Shown here piece by piece: positions 22,512 through 34,379 of a stretch of 64,000 nucleotides of DNA. The stretch lies in assembly GCA_037976565.1 (NCBI GenBank), contig CP137673.1, positions 8,395,202 to 8,459,201 on the forward strand, written 5' to 3'. The notes beneath the pieces were generated by a model. The model was not told the DNA's origin. It did not search any database and was given only the letters and a program-made list of their open reading frames with translations. The position numbers and the translations under genes are program-made. Origin of the DNA: Mesocentrotus franciscanus (lineage: Eukaryota > Echinodermata > Echinoidea > Camarodonta > Strongylocentrotidae). Numbering within the stretch: position 1 is the stretch's first letter; every line of letters starts with the position of its first letter.

Positions 22512-24600
22512 ATGGCTACTTTTGTATTGCAATATGAGCACATCCGGGCAGTCTGCCAATGGCCCACTCCAAGGACAACAAGGCAAGTCAAGCAGTTTTG
22601 GGGCCTGGCTAATTATCACCGGGCTTTCATCAGGGGCTATGCTGCGGTTGCGGTTCTCCTCTACCGGATCACCAGGAAACAGCCGTTTCACTTGGGCATA
22701 GACCAGCAGCATGCCTTTGAGGAAATTAAAGACCGTCTCACGGAGGCACCCGTGCTCACTATGCCTAACGGCCGGAATTTATTTATTCTGGATACGGATG
22801 CCTCCAATGACGCTATTGGGGCGGAACTCCTTCAGGTGCAAGGAGGGGAAGAGAGGGTGGTGTCCTATGGCAGTTGTGCGCTAACCGCGGAACAGCGGCG
22901 GTACTGCGTCACCAGGCAGGAACTGCTAGCGGTGGTCAAATTCACCCGGCAATACCACCACTATCTGCTAGGGAAACCGTTTGTGGTCCGTACGGATCAC
23001 AGCAGCCTCACGTGGCTCCTCCATTTCAAGTACCCCCAGGACCAATTGGCTCGCTGGATGGAGGAGCTCAGTCAGTATGACATGCATCTGGAACATCGCC
23101 CAGGCAAAAAGCATGCTAATGCTGAAGCCCTATCTAGGGTTCCACTGGCCGCACCCCTCTGCAAGGAGAACCGACTGGGATTTAGCCTAAAACATCTGCC
23201 GTGCGGAGGGTGTAGGTACTGCTCCAAGGTTCACCAGAATTGGGCCGCCTTCGGGGAGGCAGTCGACAACGTAGTCCCCCTTGCTGGCCGTGCGCGATGG
23301 GGAAAGCCTCGCCTGAATTGGAACTAGAGGCGGGTTTCGGAATGACCCATGCGGTGATCTGCACTTCTTCGGAGGGGGCCGGAGCCGTGGTGGGGAACCT
23401 GCTATAAGGGCCATAAGGCTACGGCCTGTGGAAGTCGCGGAGGAGGGACCATTGCCCGCAGACAGGGTGCGGGACGAACAAGAAAAAGATCCTACTCTGA
23501 CGGCGTTGGGTAAATGGCTAGAGGATCTGCAGGAAACCGATGAGGCCACCATAATGCTGTGGGGTCCGGAGAAGTTCCTCTGGATTAACAGGGCTCAGTT
23601 CATGCGGGTTAAAGGGGTCATTTGCAAAAGGGGAGAGGCCCAGGTCATCGTGGTGATGTATGCAAGTCATGATCTTCCGGCGCGGTCATCCCGGCAGGGA
23701 TCAGACCAAGTTATATATTCGAGCCAAGTACTTCTGGTCCCTCAATGGGGTGTACGGGCAGGCCGTAACGGCCAACGATGCGGGCTGGGTCAGCTGCCTG
23801 CGCGAGTACCTTCGGGGATGATTGCCCCTGGAGGACAAAGTTCTGCAGTACTATGACCCCAACACTCCTTGGTGGGAGCCGGGTATGGCTGAAAGCCAAT
23901 GCTTTCACCCTGGCCTGGCTCAACTATCACCCTTCCAGGGGAAGGCCTCTATGGAGCCTTCAACCGTGCCGAGTGCATTGAGCCAGGGAATACAGCACCC
24001 AGGGTTAGGGGTGGAGACCCGAACGGCGGATGAGGGCAGGTTCCTCCCCCCGGCGTCCAGATGGGCCTGGGGACACACGAGGAAGCCATGGACACAGGGG
24101 ATTCCTCTCCCGGGTCCGGTCTCCTCTCTTCAGCTGTCCGTGGGGCACCTCTGGAAGGCTCAATGGCAAGAGGTTCCCAAGGCGGGGAACAGTCTTCCAG
24201 GGGGGGATTAACCTCTCGGGAGGAAGGGCCTCCCTGTCAGGAAGCTGGCGCAGTAGAGCGCCTGCCAAGCCAGGTTGCTGGGGGCCGATCCGGCCAGGGA
24301 AAGTGGCCATTGGGCAGGTCTGTTAGCGGACCTGCTAGAAAACATAAGGTGCAGGGGGGCATGTCCTATGCGCGGGACACGTCCTAAGATGAAGCTCAGG
24401 CAGCATGTGTACGGGCACATGCCGGCCGCGCTGTGCCTCTGCCAGGACAAGCACCGGGTCCTTCAGCAGGTAGCTTGTCTTCGGTTTCGCCCAAGCCCCC
24501 GTCAGTTCTCCTCGCATGGAGGGGCTGATGGGGCTTGTTGACGAGGAGGCACCCGATGACTGGGAGTGGAATATCCCTGCTGCCATGGAGGAGGGCATGC
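22512..24600 (+). pseudogene. Ty3/gypsy retrotransposon pol remnant (RT end, RNase H, linker)
   Basis: 22512-23327 runs from the RT thumb (FWGLANYHRAFI) through the RNase H: LDTDASNDAIGAELLQ, YCVTRQELLAVV and VRTDHSSLTWLL give the catalytic D-E-D. HRPGKKHANAEALSR, the usual end of RNase H in Ty3/gypsy elements, follows. 23428-23640 continues as the connection domain (DEQEKDPTLTALGKWL). Beyond that the frame is broken, GC-rich and shows no integrase HHCC or DDE motifs. RT palm, gag, protease and LTRs are not visible. The GC content stands out from the AT-rich surroundings. A dead remnant. Confidence 0.9.
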
Positions 24601-24639
24601 TCCTCTGCCTTGAGCGGTCGGGGGTGCCATTCCCTTTCT

Positions 24640-25080
24640 TAAAGGGTGGAAGGTCATATTTTGGTTGTCATTCTTGTATATCACATTTGTAAAGGTTTTG
24701 TTTAGGATTATTTAATTCAAATTTTATATGGCAGTGTATCTTGGAAAAATGTACATTTTTATTGTTTTTGGTAGTGTGCCTCTTAGTGTTATTTTATAGG
24801 GTTAAGGTCATATTTTGGTTGATATTCTTGTATGTGCTTTTGAGTTGTATTTTTGAATGGATAAAAGAAAAATTGTATGGTGATGACGTATTTTGGTAAA
24901 TGTAAATTCAATGTTTTTTTTTAATGTGTTTTTTTTTTTGTGCTGGTCCCAGTGTTTAATTTTTTATACGGTCAAAGAGTCAAAGACCATATTTTGGCTG
25001 ACATTTTCGTGTGTGCACTATTAAGTGTATGTATGTATTTATGCATTTCTTTTAAATTTCGTGTTGACGTGTATGTTAGT
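24640..25080. repeat. Diverged tandem repeat, about 160-176 bp unit
   Basis: GTCATATTTTGGTTG at about 24651 and 24808 and CCATATTTTGGCTGACATT at about 24987 start successive units, each followed by TTCTTGTAT/TTTCGTGTG and later TTTTTTATAGGGT-like phrases. Confidence 0.65.
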
Positions 25081-25419
25081 TAAATCTGCAGAGGTGTTTT
25101 TTGGTAAAATCTGTACGTTATAGGTTTTGATTTTGCTGCCCCTATTATTCAATGTTTTAATTCATGTACTGTACTTGATCCCCATATTTCATTTTTGGCA
25201 CTAAAGTGTGTAAAAGTGTTATTCCCTAGTTGTATAAGTGGTTATGCAGTTGAGACATTTTTAAATAGTAACAATGTTAGTTAATGCCTTAGACTTGAAA
25301 TTCATAAGTTTAGGGTGTTGGTAAATGTTATAATATTGAAGTTTGTTTTAAGAATATCTGTTATTACGGTTAAGTTTATTTCTTTTACATTGAAATCTTT
25401 GTATTCTTTTTTATGATAG

Positions 25420-27029
25420 ATAAAGTCTGGGTTTCAGGGCAGTAGCATGAAGAGTCTAAAGTTGCAACATGACAAGGAGGAGGGTGTCTTGACAGTAAAT
25501 CTTTGGGACAATGTAGATAGTCAGCAGATCAAGACCGGTGATCCAGTAAAGATAGTGGCATGTGAGGTTTTAGCGGCCATTGTAGTCACTTCATCGCCAT
25601 CGACAAAGATCAGTGTGAGTATATGTTTAATTTGTTTAATGATCAGGTTTAGTTGCCAAATAATGATTGTTGAAATTGTGAATTACTGGGAAACATGTGT
25701 GTGGAATTAAAAGTAGTGTCTTGAATATAAGGAAAGTATGAAGTCAGTATTTGCTTAAAGTTTTAATGTATATTTTGAAAAGTGTGGTACCAGCGGTTTG
25801 AGAAACAAATGAATTTGACAAATACAAAGTTATGGCAATTTAATTTTAGCTTTTTATTGATTACATCGAATAGTAAGAACTCTTGAGGACTATATTTATT
25901 TGATGTTCATGTGTTATATAATAAGAATTTAAAATTTGTATTGTGTTCTGATGTACATTTTTACTGTATTTATGTTTTTTTTTAATTACTTTAGTATTAT
26001 GTTGAACGTGTACATATGTTTTATAAGTAATTTGTTATGTATATCAATATTTGACTACTGGTTTATTTACAAAAGTGTTAGGCAATATTTATATTTTCAT
26101 TATGCAGTGTGATGGCACCATGCACAAAGAATGTCAGTTAGAGGCTATGTCTGATGCAGAAGATGGGTAAGGGTTTTATATCTGTATTCTTGTGTTCAGG
26201 GTGGAAGTGTATAGAATGTGTGTTTCGTAATGGTATTTTGGTACTGGAATGTACATTTTGTAATGATTTTAATTACTAATTTAATTGTTAAAATATTTTG
26301 TCATATATATTTTTAAATTATTAGTTGCAAGTAATATTAGCATATTTAGTTGTAATTTAAGTTATTTATTTTTTATATTCAGTGTATTTTTTTAAATAGG
26401 ACACCCAATATAAGTTATATGTCGGAAACTAATAAGCTAGAAAATTTATGAGAGATATCTATTTTTTGTTGTTATTTTGGACAATTTTGTTATTATAAGT
26501 CTTTGCATTTGATAATTTTGGGATTTTCTCAAATGTCTTGGATTTTTATTTCTTGGAAATTATCTGCAAAAAAAAAAAACAGATTTCCCAGAATTTTGGA
26601 AATTTCTATGAATGTGTAAACAGTGGTCTATGCAATTGAATGCTAATTAGTTAATGCTTTTTTATGTCAATAATTTCAAATTTCTGATGCTAATCAAAAA
26701 GTGTTTTGTTTGTGTTTATTGTATTTTTGGTGTTTTGCATTAGTTGCCAATTGTTATTGGTGATTTTTTTTTTTTTTTTGGTTAATGTTCGATTTTGTTT
26801 TTTTGTATTTGTTTACAGTTTCCCTATCCAGGTGTGGTCAAGTGATGGCGAGATTTTGACAGCTGACCAGTTTTTCGCTGAGGACTTGCATGGTCTTCAA
26901 TTGCCCTGCCATGTCTCTGTTGAGATGACCCTGAAGAGGAAAGTAGTAGACTTCTGTGTTTCTACTGACATTGCAAACTCAGAGTCCAAGTGTGATTCAG
27001 TTTGTTCCAATAAGAAGGTTGCACAGTGA
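25420..27029 (+). CDS. OB-fold (RPA-like) gene A, three 3' exons
   Basis: Exon 25420-25614 (after TTATGATAG, before GTGAGT; 65 codons, phase 0) carries GVLTVNLWDNVDSQQI, the VTLWG-type strand pattern of RPA-family OB folds. Exon 26108-26166 (after TATGCAG, before GTAAGG; 59 nt) adds CDGTMHKECQ with two cysteines. Exon 26819-27029 (after TTTACAG) restores phase, contains VWSSDGEILTADQFF, and ends at a stop at 27027-27029. All three join in frame without a stop, so this copy is open over what is present. The first exon is not found; the upstream region is gypsy remnant and tandem repeat. Same exon plan as copies C and D. Role is inferred only: single-stranded nucleic acid binding. Confidence 0.6.
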
Positions 27030-28860
27030 AAAAGATGCTCATGATTTTGATATGAGATAATCTTGTAAGTGTTTAAGTAAGGAGGATTTGTGTTAGAAAT
27101 CAGTTGCTTACTGTTTTGTATCAATTATTCATTTTGTTAAAAAGTTTTTGCGAGTTATATTTGTTGTTGTTTTCCCTCAATTGTGAGGAGTTACTGAAGC
27201 TTATAATTGGCATTCTAAAATTGGTAATGGAGAGGGCCTCTATGGTTGCGTTATCATATGTACCATGCATATGTGTTACATGTGTGTTCAAAAGAAGTTG
27301 AAACTGAATGCTAGACTTTTATATTTTAATGAAATATATTCGAAGTCTATTGGACATGTTATGCCTAAAAGTTTTTAAAGTCTTATGGCTTGGGTGTAAT
27401 TTGTACCTTGTTTGTGTGTTACATTTGTTTTTTAAATGTGTTAAAACCGAGTGCTATATTATATATTTATAAATATACATATTTTTTAACAAATTGAAAC
27501 TCAATAGGTCTGTGGTCATGCTTTGTGGTTTGGGCTTAAATTAGGACATTGTTTTTTTTAAAGTCTGTTTTGAGCTATAGGTGTTTAAAGAGGAATGAAA
27601 CTCAGATATCTATGTACATTTAATAACTGCAGAAAATTGGAGAAAGAAGAAGATGAAAGTTTTACTAAATTCCTGAATTGGATGCCAATGAGAGCACTTG
27701 ATTTGGCAATTCTGTCAAAATCTGTTTTGTACACAGGTTTTCACTATTTGTTGATTTTTTTTTAATGAAAATTACATTTTCTCTTGCTTGTATAGTATGA
27801 TATGGCAAAAATGATTCTCTGCACTTTTCAGAAAGAATTAAGTCTACCAGTTTACTGATGTTTGAGGAGAATGAAAACAATGAAATTTGGAGAGTTGTTC
27901 ATCAATAAATTACAGATATTGGCAGAGTTGTCAACATCATAGGTGGGCATTACACAGATGTCGTAAAACTGTAAATTTAGAACTCTTGAACAGAACTGAA
28001 TTTAACTTAAAATTTGAGCACTTTCTTTATCTGATTTCTATGCATTTATGAATGCATATAGATGCCTGTGTTTCATTCCCTTTTAATGTTTTTAATGAAC
28101 ATTTGACTAGTTGGGGTACATTTCCATATATATATATATTTAGGTATTTTGATGTTTATCACTACGTAGATCACTATGTAGATATCTATAAATGAATATC
28201 CCATGTTAATTAGGATCATGCGGGAGTTTAATGCAACACTGCATTTTGTAGGGTGAAATGACGATGGTAATTCTGGTAACATGTAGTTTTTAAAAACTTT
28301 TTTAGCAGTTAATGTTCCTTTTAAAATCAATTTTTATTCAGGATTTTATATTTATTTGAGACATTGTTTGTGTAAGTGCCCATGCAGCTAAGTCCTTTTT
28401 TTTAATTCTTTTTTTTTAAAGTAAAAACATTGTTACAAAATGCACAAATTTGTCCACTTGGAATGACTTAATGACAAAAAGGAGACTCCAAACATTGTAC
28501 TAAATGTGGGAATGACTGATAAATTTGTCACTGAAGACGAATTAGGAGGTCGTTTTGATTTTTATGACGGTGACTGACCTTTGCCGTCTTGATAACGTTT
28601 TATCTGAACGGGGTAAGCACATTCCGCCTAATTTAACATGTTTAAACCACCACACTGCCATTTTATAGGCCATCTATACTTTCAAAATACCCTTGTAGAT
28701 GTCAGCGCAATAATCATGACATGTTTCTTTATGTGTTCATATTCGTGTGTGTGTGCCAAATACGATTTTGCATGTTTAGAAGCTAAAATATGAATGAAAT
28801 TTAAAGGAAGATGAAAAAAATAAAGGAAGAAACATTGCAAAATAGAGCAAAAATTTCTGA
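27030..28860. other. No gene recognised
   Basis: AT-rich DNA with T-runs and a TATATATATATATTTA tract near 28127. No supported exon, repeat edge or RNA. Confidence 0.5.
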
Positions 28861-28861
28861 T

Positions 28862-30290
28862 CTGATCGGGAATCGAAGCCAGATCGTTAATGTAGGCAGT
28901 CTCATATACGGCCAGTAGACCACAGCATATACTTAACGTAATTTTAACTTTCAACTAAGAATTCCAGAATGATTCCGACATGAAATCATAATTTGAAGGG
29001 ACACTATACGATAGCTATTAGTCTCAACAGTAACAATTAACATACTAAAATTGGGGAGAAATTAGAGCAGAAATTGACTCTCATAGGATGTTGACATTGA
29101 TAGTGATTGTAATCACGATTGTGATGATTTCATACTTGTCCTAGTATCTTTAATTCCCATTACCTATTTATGTGGAATAGTGCCCTTTCAGGTTCAATTT
29201 TTCCCATCTGATCGGGAATCAAAGCCGGATCATTTGATTGGTAGGCAGACTCATATACCAGTAGACCACAGCATATACTTAACACGCAAAGCTGAAAACG
29301 TAATTTTATCTTTCAACTAAGAATTTGAGAATGATCTCGACATGAAATCATAAATTGAAGGGTCACTAACGTTAGCTATTAGTCTCAACGGTAACAATTA
29401 ACATATTAAAATTGGGGAGAAATTAAAGCAGAAAGATGACTCTCATAGGATGTTGACATTGATAGTGATTGTAATCACGATTGTGATGATTTCATACTTG
29501 TCCTAGTATCTTTAATTCCCATTACCTATTTATGTGGAATAGTGCCCTTTCAGGTTCAATTTTTTCCCATCTGATCGGGAATCAAAGCCGGATCATTTGA
29601 TTGGTAGGCAGACTCATATACCAGTAGACCACAGCATATACTTAACACGCAAAGCTGAAAAACATAATTTTATCTTTCAACTAAGAATTTGAGAATGATC
29701 TCGACATGAAATCATAAATTGAAGGGTCACTAACGTTAGCTATTAGTCTCAACGGTAACAATTAACATATTAAAATTGGGGAGAAATTAAAGCAGAAAGA
29801 TGACTCTCATAGGATGTTGACATTGATAGTGATTGTAATCATGATTGTGATGATTTCATACTTGTCCTAGTATCTTTAATTCCCATTACCTATTTATGTG
29901 GAATAGTGCCCTTTCAGGTTCAATTTTTTCCCATCTGATCGGGAATCAAAGCCGGATCATTTGATTGGTAGGCAGACTCATATACCAGTAGACCACAGCA
30001 TATACTTAACACGCAAAGCTGAAAAACATAATTTTATCTTTCAACTAAGGATTTGAGAATGATCTCGACATGAAATCATAAATTGATGGGTCACTAACGT
30101 TAGCTATTAGTCTCAACGGTAACAATTAACATATTAAAATTGGGGAGAAATTAAAGCAGAAAGATGACTCTCATAGGATGTTGACATTGATAGTGATTGT
30201 AATCACGATTGTGACTGATTTCAAACTTGTCCTATAATTCCCATATTACTTATTTATGTGGAATAGCGCCCTTTCAGGGTCAATTTTCAA
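28862..30290. repeat. About 364-bp satellite, four tandem units, with tRNA-like boxes on the minus strand
   Basis: CTGATCGGG marks unit starts at 28862, 29208, 29571 and 29935 (spacings 346, 363, 364); the last unit ends near 30290. Units 2-4 are nearly identical, unit 1 is more diverged. On the minus strand each unit start contains TGGTCTACTGG (A-box-like), and unit 1 has GGCTTCGATTCCC (B-box-like) about 40 bases on. Units 2-4 have GGCTTTGATTCCC there. This is the spacing of a tRNA-type internal promoter. Confidence 0.9.
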
Positions 30291-30334
30291 ATTTTAAAAA
30301 GTGCTTCTCCCCCATTTCAGTGACAAGAACAGCG

Positions 30335-30344
30335 GCGCATGCGC
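30335..30344. promoter_or_regulatory. NRF-1-type palindrome upstream of OB-fold gene B
   Basis: GCGCATGCGC, the NRF-1 core palindrome, lies about 53 bases before the start codon at 30397. It is a single site; its use as a promoter element is inference. Confidence 0.45.
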
Positions 30345-30396
30345 TGCTGATCTGAATGGACAAACCATAATTTTTAATCAGTGCATTTATATCAAA

Positions 30397-30660
30397 ATGG
30401 CGTTTCGCGAGTGTGGATGGGTTTGTGTCGACTCGGCTGGAGAGAGAATATTTGGGGAAGATTTTTGTTTTGTTCGGCTGGCCGCCATTAATAATGGTGG
30501 TGTCACGGTTGAAGAGGTTACGGCAGGTGCGAAGGAAGAGAAGATATTCAAGACATTACTCAAAGTAAAACAGGGCCAGTTCTTCGCAATTTCAGGGTTG
30601 AGACGTAATGTTAGACATGGCAGCGAGTCCGACAAGATTCGTGTTTCGAGTGGTTGCAAG
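30397..30660 (+). CDS. OB-fold family gene B, first exon
   Basis: ATG at 30397 sits in AAAATGG, a good animal start context. The 88-codon exon ends in AAG followed by GTGAGC (donor at 30661), phase 0. It encodes MAFRECGWVCVD, then FVRLAAI, then IFKTLLKVKQGQFFAISGL and IRVSSGCK. The layout (a beta-rich start, a K.LL block, then a hydrophobic strand and a closing lysine at a phase-0 donor) parallels first exons C (43523) and D (47461). Resemblance is weak at the residue level, so family membership is probable, not proven. I see no second exon before the Myb/SANT gene at 31592. Confidence 0.5.
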
Positions 30661-31591
30661 GTGAGCTTACGTCATTTCTTTCTAGTTAATTATTAAAGTT
30701 GATGATACCTAGATAAGGTTCAAGGTATTTTTGTAGTATGGTCATATTTTTAGTTTAAATATTTTCGGAATCTTATGTGATTTTGTCAGTATCTTACTTC
30801 ATTGTCTAAGAAAGTGGAGACTTGATCACAGTTTCGTTGGTATAGGCTAGGCTAGGCGTCGAACTATTTTATATCGTTCGCGCGCTAGCTGCTAGCTACG
30901 GTAGATACACGACAAGGAATCAGATTTCCCATAGGGTTGTACTCAAACGATTGACATTCTTCTCCTATAGATATAACACGCAAAATTAGGCATTTTATTA
31001 CATTGTTTGTGATTGTATATGATATGTTATAATAGTCGAAGAAGATCATAAAATAAAATATAAAATAAAATTTAAAACAACGGCAAAAAACGAAGGAGAT
31101 ATTGCTCGCGAAAGACGGGAATGTAGAATCTAGTTTTGAAAAAAAGTCATATCCCATAGAGAATACACGCAAAATGTGAGATATTGACATGCCTCCTTTA
31201 ATCGCAAAAATACGCCATGATGCCTTTGTCAAAAATGAAAAATCGTGAACTGAATTTGTAGAAAATTGTCTCAGCTAGAACATATCAAATCACGCTTAAT
31301 CACGGAAATTTTGTGTGTGGACGGAACTAGTCTAACTGGGCGGGGCTTAACGTCGGATCGCACGCGAAAGGAGATATGACCTCTCATTTTCACTTCCGTT
31401 TCATGACCGCTGCGCAGCCAGCTGATTATAGCTAGATATATCTATACATAAATATACTGCATGCATTGTTCCAGTGCAGTGGCACAGTCAATGCAAATAC
31501 TAGTACTAGTGCTGCACATGTGTTTCTGTTTTGGTTGCGTCGGTAGATTCAGGTTTAATTGTACTTCACCAACAAATTAGAAGTGATCAGG
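30661..31591. other. Putative intron/intergenic; nothing recognised
   Basis: Contains two phrases with ATCCCATAGAG and ACACGCAAAA (about 30930-30985 and 31150-31180) that look like pieces of one repeat, and a tract near 31235-31300 related to 33660-33740. Confidence 0.45.
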
Positions 31592-32107
31592 ATGTGCTCC
31601 CACGGCAACAATCAAGAAAGGGAAAGGCCAAGGGGGAGTACGTGGAGTATTTTTGAAGTGAATTGTCTCATTGATGTGTGGGGGAGCGATAGGATACAAA
31701 AATTATTCGCTGGGACCCACCGTAACTATGACGTCTACCAGAGAGTGAGCACTTCCCTCGTCGAGCTAGGGTTCCACGCAAGGACATGGGAGAAGGTGCG
31801 TGATAAGGTAAATAGACTGCGGGTGGAGTACCGCAAAGTAAAAGACAAGCTTAACAAGTCGGGGGAAGGGAGTATTACAACACCAGAGTGGTTTGATTCC
31901 CTTGATGCTGTGTTGGAGACACGGCCAGCCACCAAGCCATCTCTGGTTTTTGACAGTGGGTCAAACTCAGAACCAAATACAGAAGCAGAGCCAGAGGCAG
32001 AGGCAGAGGCAGAGGCAGAGCCAGAGGTACTAGTAGTACTACAGCCTGAAGCCGAGGCCGAGACTTATCATGCAGATGCTGAGGACGGTGATGAACAAGG
32101 TAACTAG
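31592..32107 (+). CDS. Myb/SANT-like (trihelix-type) DNA-binding protein, first exon
   Basis: ATG at 31592. Residues about 15-100 contain STWSIFEVNCLIDVWG, LFAGTHRNYDVYQ, WEKVRDKVNRLRVEYRKVK and WFDSLDAVL, the pattern of the Myb/SANT-like (Myb_DNA-bind_4/MADF-like) domain with its spaced tryptophans. The following linker is acidic, with an AE/PE run encoded by a CAGAGG-type hexanucleotide repeat (31980-32025). The frame stops at 32105-32107, but AAG followed by GTAACT at 32100 is a plausible donor, so this may be exon 1 of a longer gene. Such domains occur both in host regulators and as accessory proteins of PIF/Harbinger transposons; no transposase is seen beside it. Confidence 0.65.
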   Translation: MCSHGNNQERERPRGSTWSIFEVNCLIDVWGSDRIQKLFAGTHRNYDVYQRVSTSLVELGFHARTWEKVRDKVNRLRVEYRKVKDKLNKSGEGSITTPEWFDSLDAVLETRPATKPSLVFDSGSNSEPNTEAEPEAEAEAEAEPEVLVVLQPEAEAETYHADAEDGDEQGN

Positions 32108-32282
32108 ACCCTACTACTTACTAGATCTACTACTATTATCAAACCATGAATTTCAATTGAATCTTCCTTCAAAAATAGCTAACAGGCTTGTCTTGACTAA
32201 TCAGTCTTGAAATATTTGGGGCAGCACCAATTAATTATGAATTAATTGGTGTTGATTATAAATAAGTTTGGCGCTAATTCAG

Positions 32283-32800
32283 AATCATATCCATATTTTG
32301 ACCCGTCACCCTGGCGTGGATATACCCCACTAAAACATATCAAAAATCATCTAAATCTTTATCAATTGTTCAGATAATGGTCATGATTTAAAAGTCGTTT
32401 TGTTTCTTACCTATATTTTGTGTCAATTTTCTTATCTTTTTTGAAGTATTTTCTCCATCAACGACGACTTATAATATACACTTTCTCACATGTTCACGGC
32501 AAACCTCTGCACAATACAATTGCATACCATCTAGCGTATCGATGGTGGGCTGCAGGCGTGACTTTAGTTCGCGACTGTAATCTCAGATCGTCATTTAATT
32601 CATGTGACGGTGAGTAATTCATCATTCGGGTTGCTAACTTCATGCGTGCCCACACCCCACTTTCGGTATGGTATGCAATTGTATTGTGCAGCAGTTTACA
32701 GTGAGAAAGTGTGTATTATAAGTCTTTGTTTTTAGGGAAATACTTCAAAAAAAAAGAGAAGAAAATTGACACAAAACAGGTGGGAGGACTCGGGATATCT
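32283..32800. mobile_element. Foldback element, TATCC-family, with about 110-bp inverted arms
   Basis: Left arm 32416-32530 and right arm 32668-32776 mirror each other: TTTTGTGTCAATTTTCTT, GAAGTATTT, ATACACTTTCTCAC, TGCACAATACAATTGCATACC. The left shoulder (32283-32415) contains CATATCCATATTTTGACCCG and CTACTAAAACAT-like phrases shared with 37085-37345, 44180-44330 and 61195-61240. Confidence 0.8.
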
Positions 32801-32977
32801 TTTAAACCAGTATTGTCTGAACTAAATAGAAGATTAAAAAGACAATGTCAAACTTGCTATCTTATTCATATGCAGCCATACCATCAATGGTTAAGAAGCA
32901 CATTGATCTAAATTTGTATGAAAAGACTAGTTTCAGGCTAATAGGATTAACTAGGAGGCAGTAGTAGATGAAGGGTT

Positions 32978-33120
32978 AATGCCTCGGTCACAAATGCCAT
33001 TACGAACTGCTATGAACGCCGTACGAACGATTTTCAGACAATGGAAATTCGGGAAGACAATGGAAAAACGGAGATTCGTACAAAATTATCGTTCGTACGG
33101 ACCTTTGTGACCGTAGCATT
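32978..33120. mobile_element. Short MITE, about 143 bp
   Basis: TAATGCCTCGGTCACAAA at the left is mirrored by TTTGTGACCGTAGCATTA at the right; inner TTCGTAC/GTACGAA phrases are also opposed. Confidence 0.75.
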
Positions 33121-34369
33121 AGATATAGCATGCCCGAAGAAAGTGTATTAGCAGTAATAGTATACAGTGGTTAAAGTTGAACCACATTAAAATATCCAAA
33201 ATATGAGTTCAAAATATCAAACTAAAGCTTACAAGCCCAGTAAAACAATTAGCATTTTCAATGAGATAGTACGACAAGAGAGTAGCAGCTCTCAAAACTT
33301 ACAGAAAATAATGGCACCCAATACAAAACTACAACGAAAATACACTTCACTTTTTTGTCACGCCACTCAAGGCACGTCCCTCACACACGGTGCATTTCAC
33401 GTAGCAAATGAACTTGATATTACAAAAACTAGAATTGTAATACTTGTTTTGAACAAGTATAGGTGGGCTGTTCCAATTAAAATTTAAGAAAAAATAGAAC
33501 AAAAATAAGCCATATATTGCTTAAAAGCATTGTCATGTACATTCATGATGTAAATGAAATTCACCTTCCTGAGGCACAACATGCAAATTATAAAAATTCT
33601 GACATGTGGTCTTTAATCATTTTTTTCCCTATGATGACGTCATCAAAATGAAAAATGGTGTTGACTGAGATTGTAGAGATTTGACTTAGCTAAAACATAT
33701 CGAAAGTTGAAAGAAAATCAATCAGTATTTTCAGAGACTCTTTCAATCAATTTTCCATAAATTTGCTGTTGTTATAGTATGCAAATTCGTATGTTGAGTT
33801 CAAAGGCCATTATGATGATGTAGTAGTTGATTTACCATTGACATGATCTGTCTTTATTCTTTTAATTTTGTTTTCTTCATATTTTTCCAGGTGCGAAGTT
33901 ATATGTCTATACACTTCATGGTTTTGGGAAACCATATGTTCAGTTTATTTGCATTATTCTTTAAAATAGTGATATATGGATGTTGTATTTTGCGTTCTTT
34001 TTTTGAATATTTATATATCATTACCAACTAACAGGCACATTCCTTGTCTCACACCTACGTTGTGCGCGCCTTTCGCACATTATATTTTTTGTCATCACAT
34101 TCCCAGTGCTTTCTCGTAGTTTTAAATGTTGCTGCTTTGGCGTTTTATAGTCGTTGTTCATCAAAATTTTCGGTGAGGTATTTATGGTGGTTAAAAAATA
34201 TCTGACAAAAATTTTAAACTAAACTTTTGAAAATAAAGTTGCTGGTAAAATTATGAATACTATAGTTTTGGTTGTGTTGATGTTTTTAATCAATGATATT
34301 GTTAATGAAACTAAATTTCATCACCATTGTGTGTTTGTGTGTCTTGGGGATTGAAGGTGTGATATATTA
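33121..34369. other. No gene recognised
   Basis: AT-rich. A 94-codon frame at 33203-33487 shows no motif I recognise and I do not call it. A TTTTCCAG acceptor-like site occurs at about 33890 without a supported exon. Confidence 0.45.
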
Positions 34370-34379
34370 CCCTGATAGC

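Noticed and set aside
22134..24600. Numerous overlapping GC-rich frames on both strands
   Set aside because: Shadows of the gypsy pol remnant; only the RNase H/connection frames show family motifs.
33203..33487. 94-codon frame starting ATG
   Set aside because: No recognised domain, splice context or codon signal; could be chance in AT-rich DNA.
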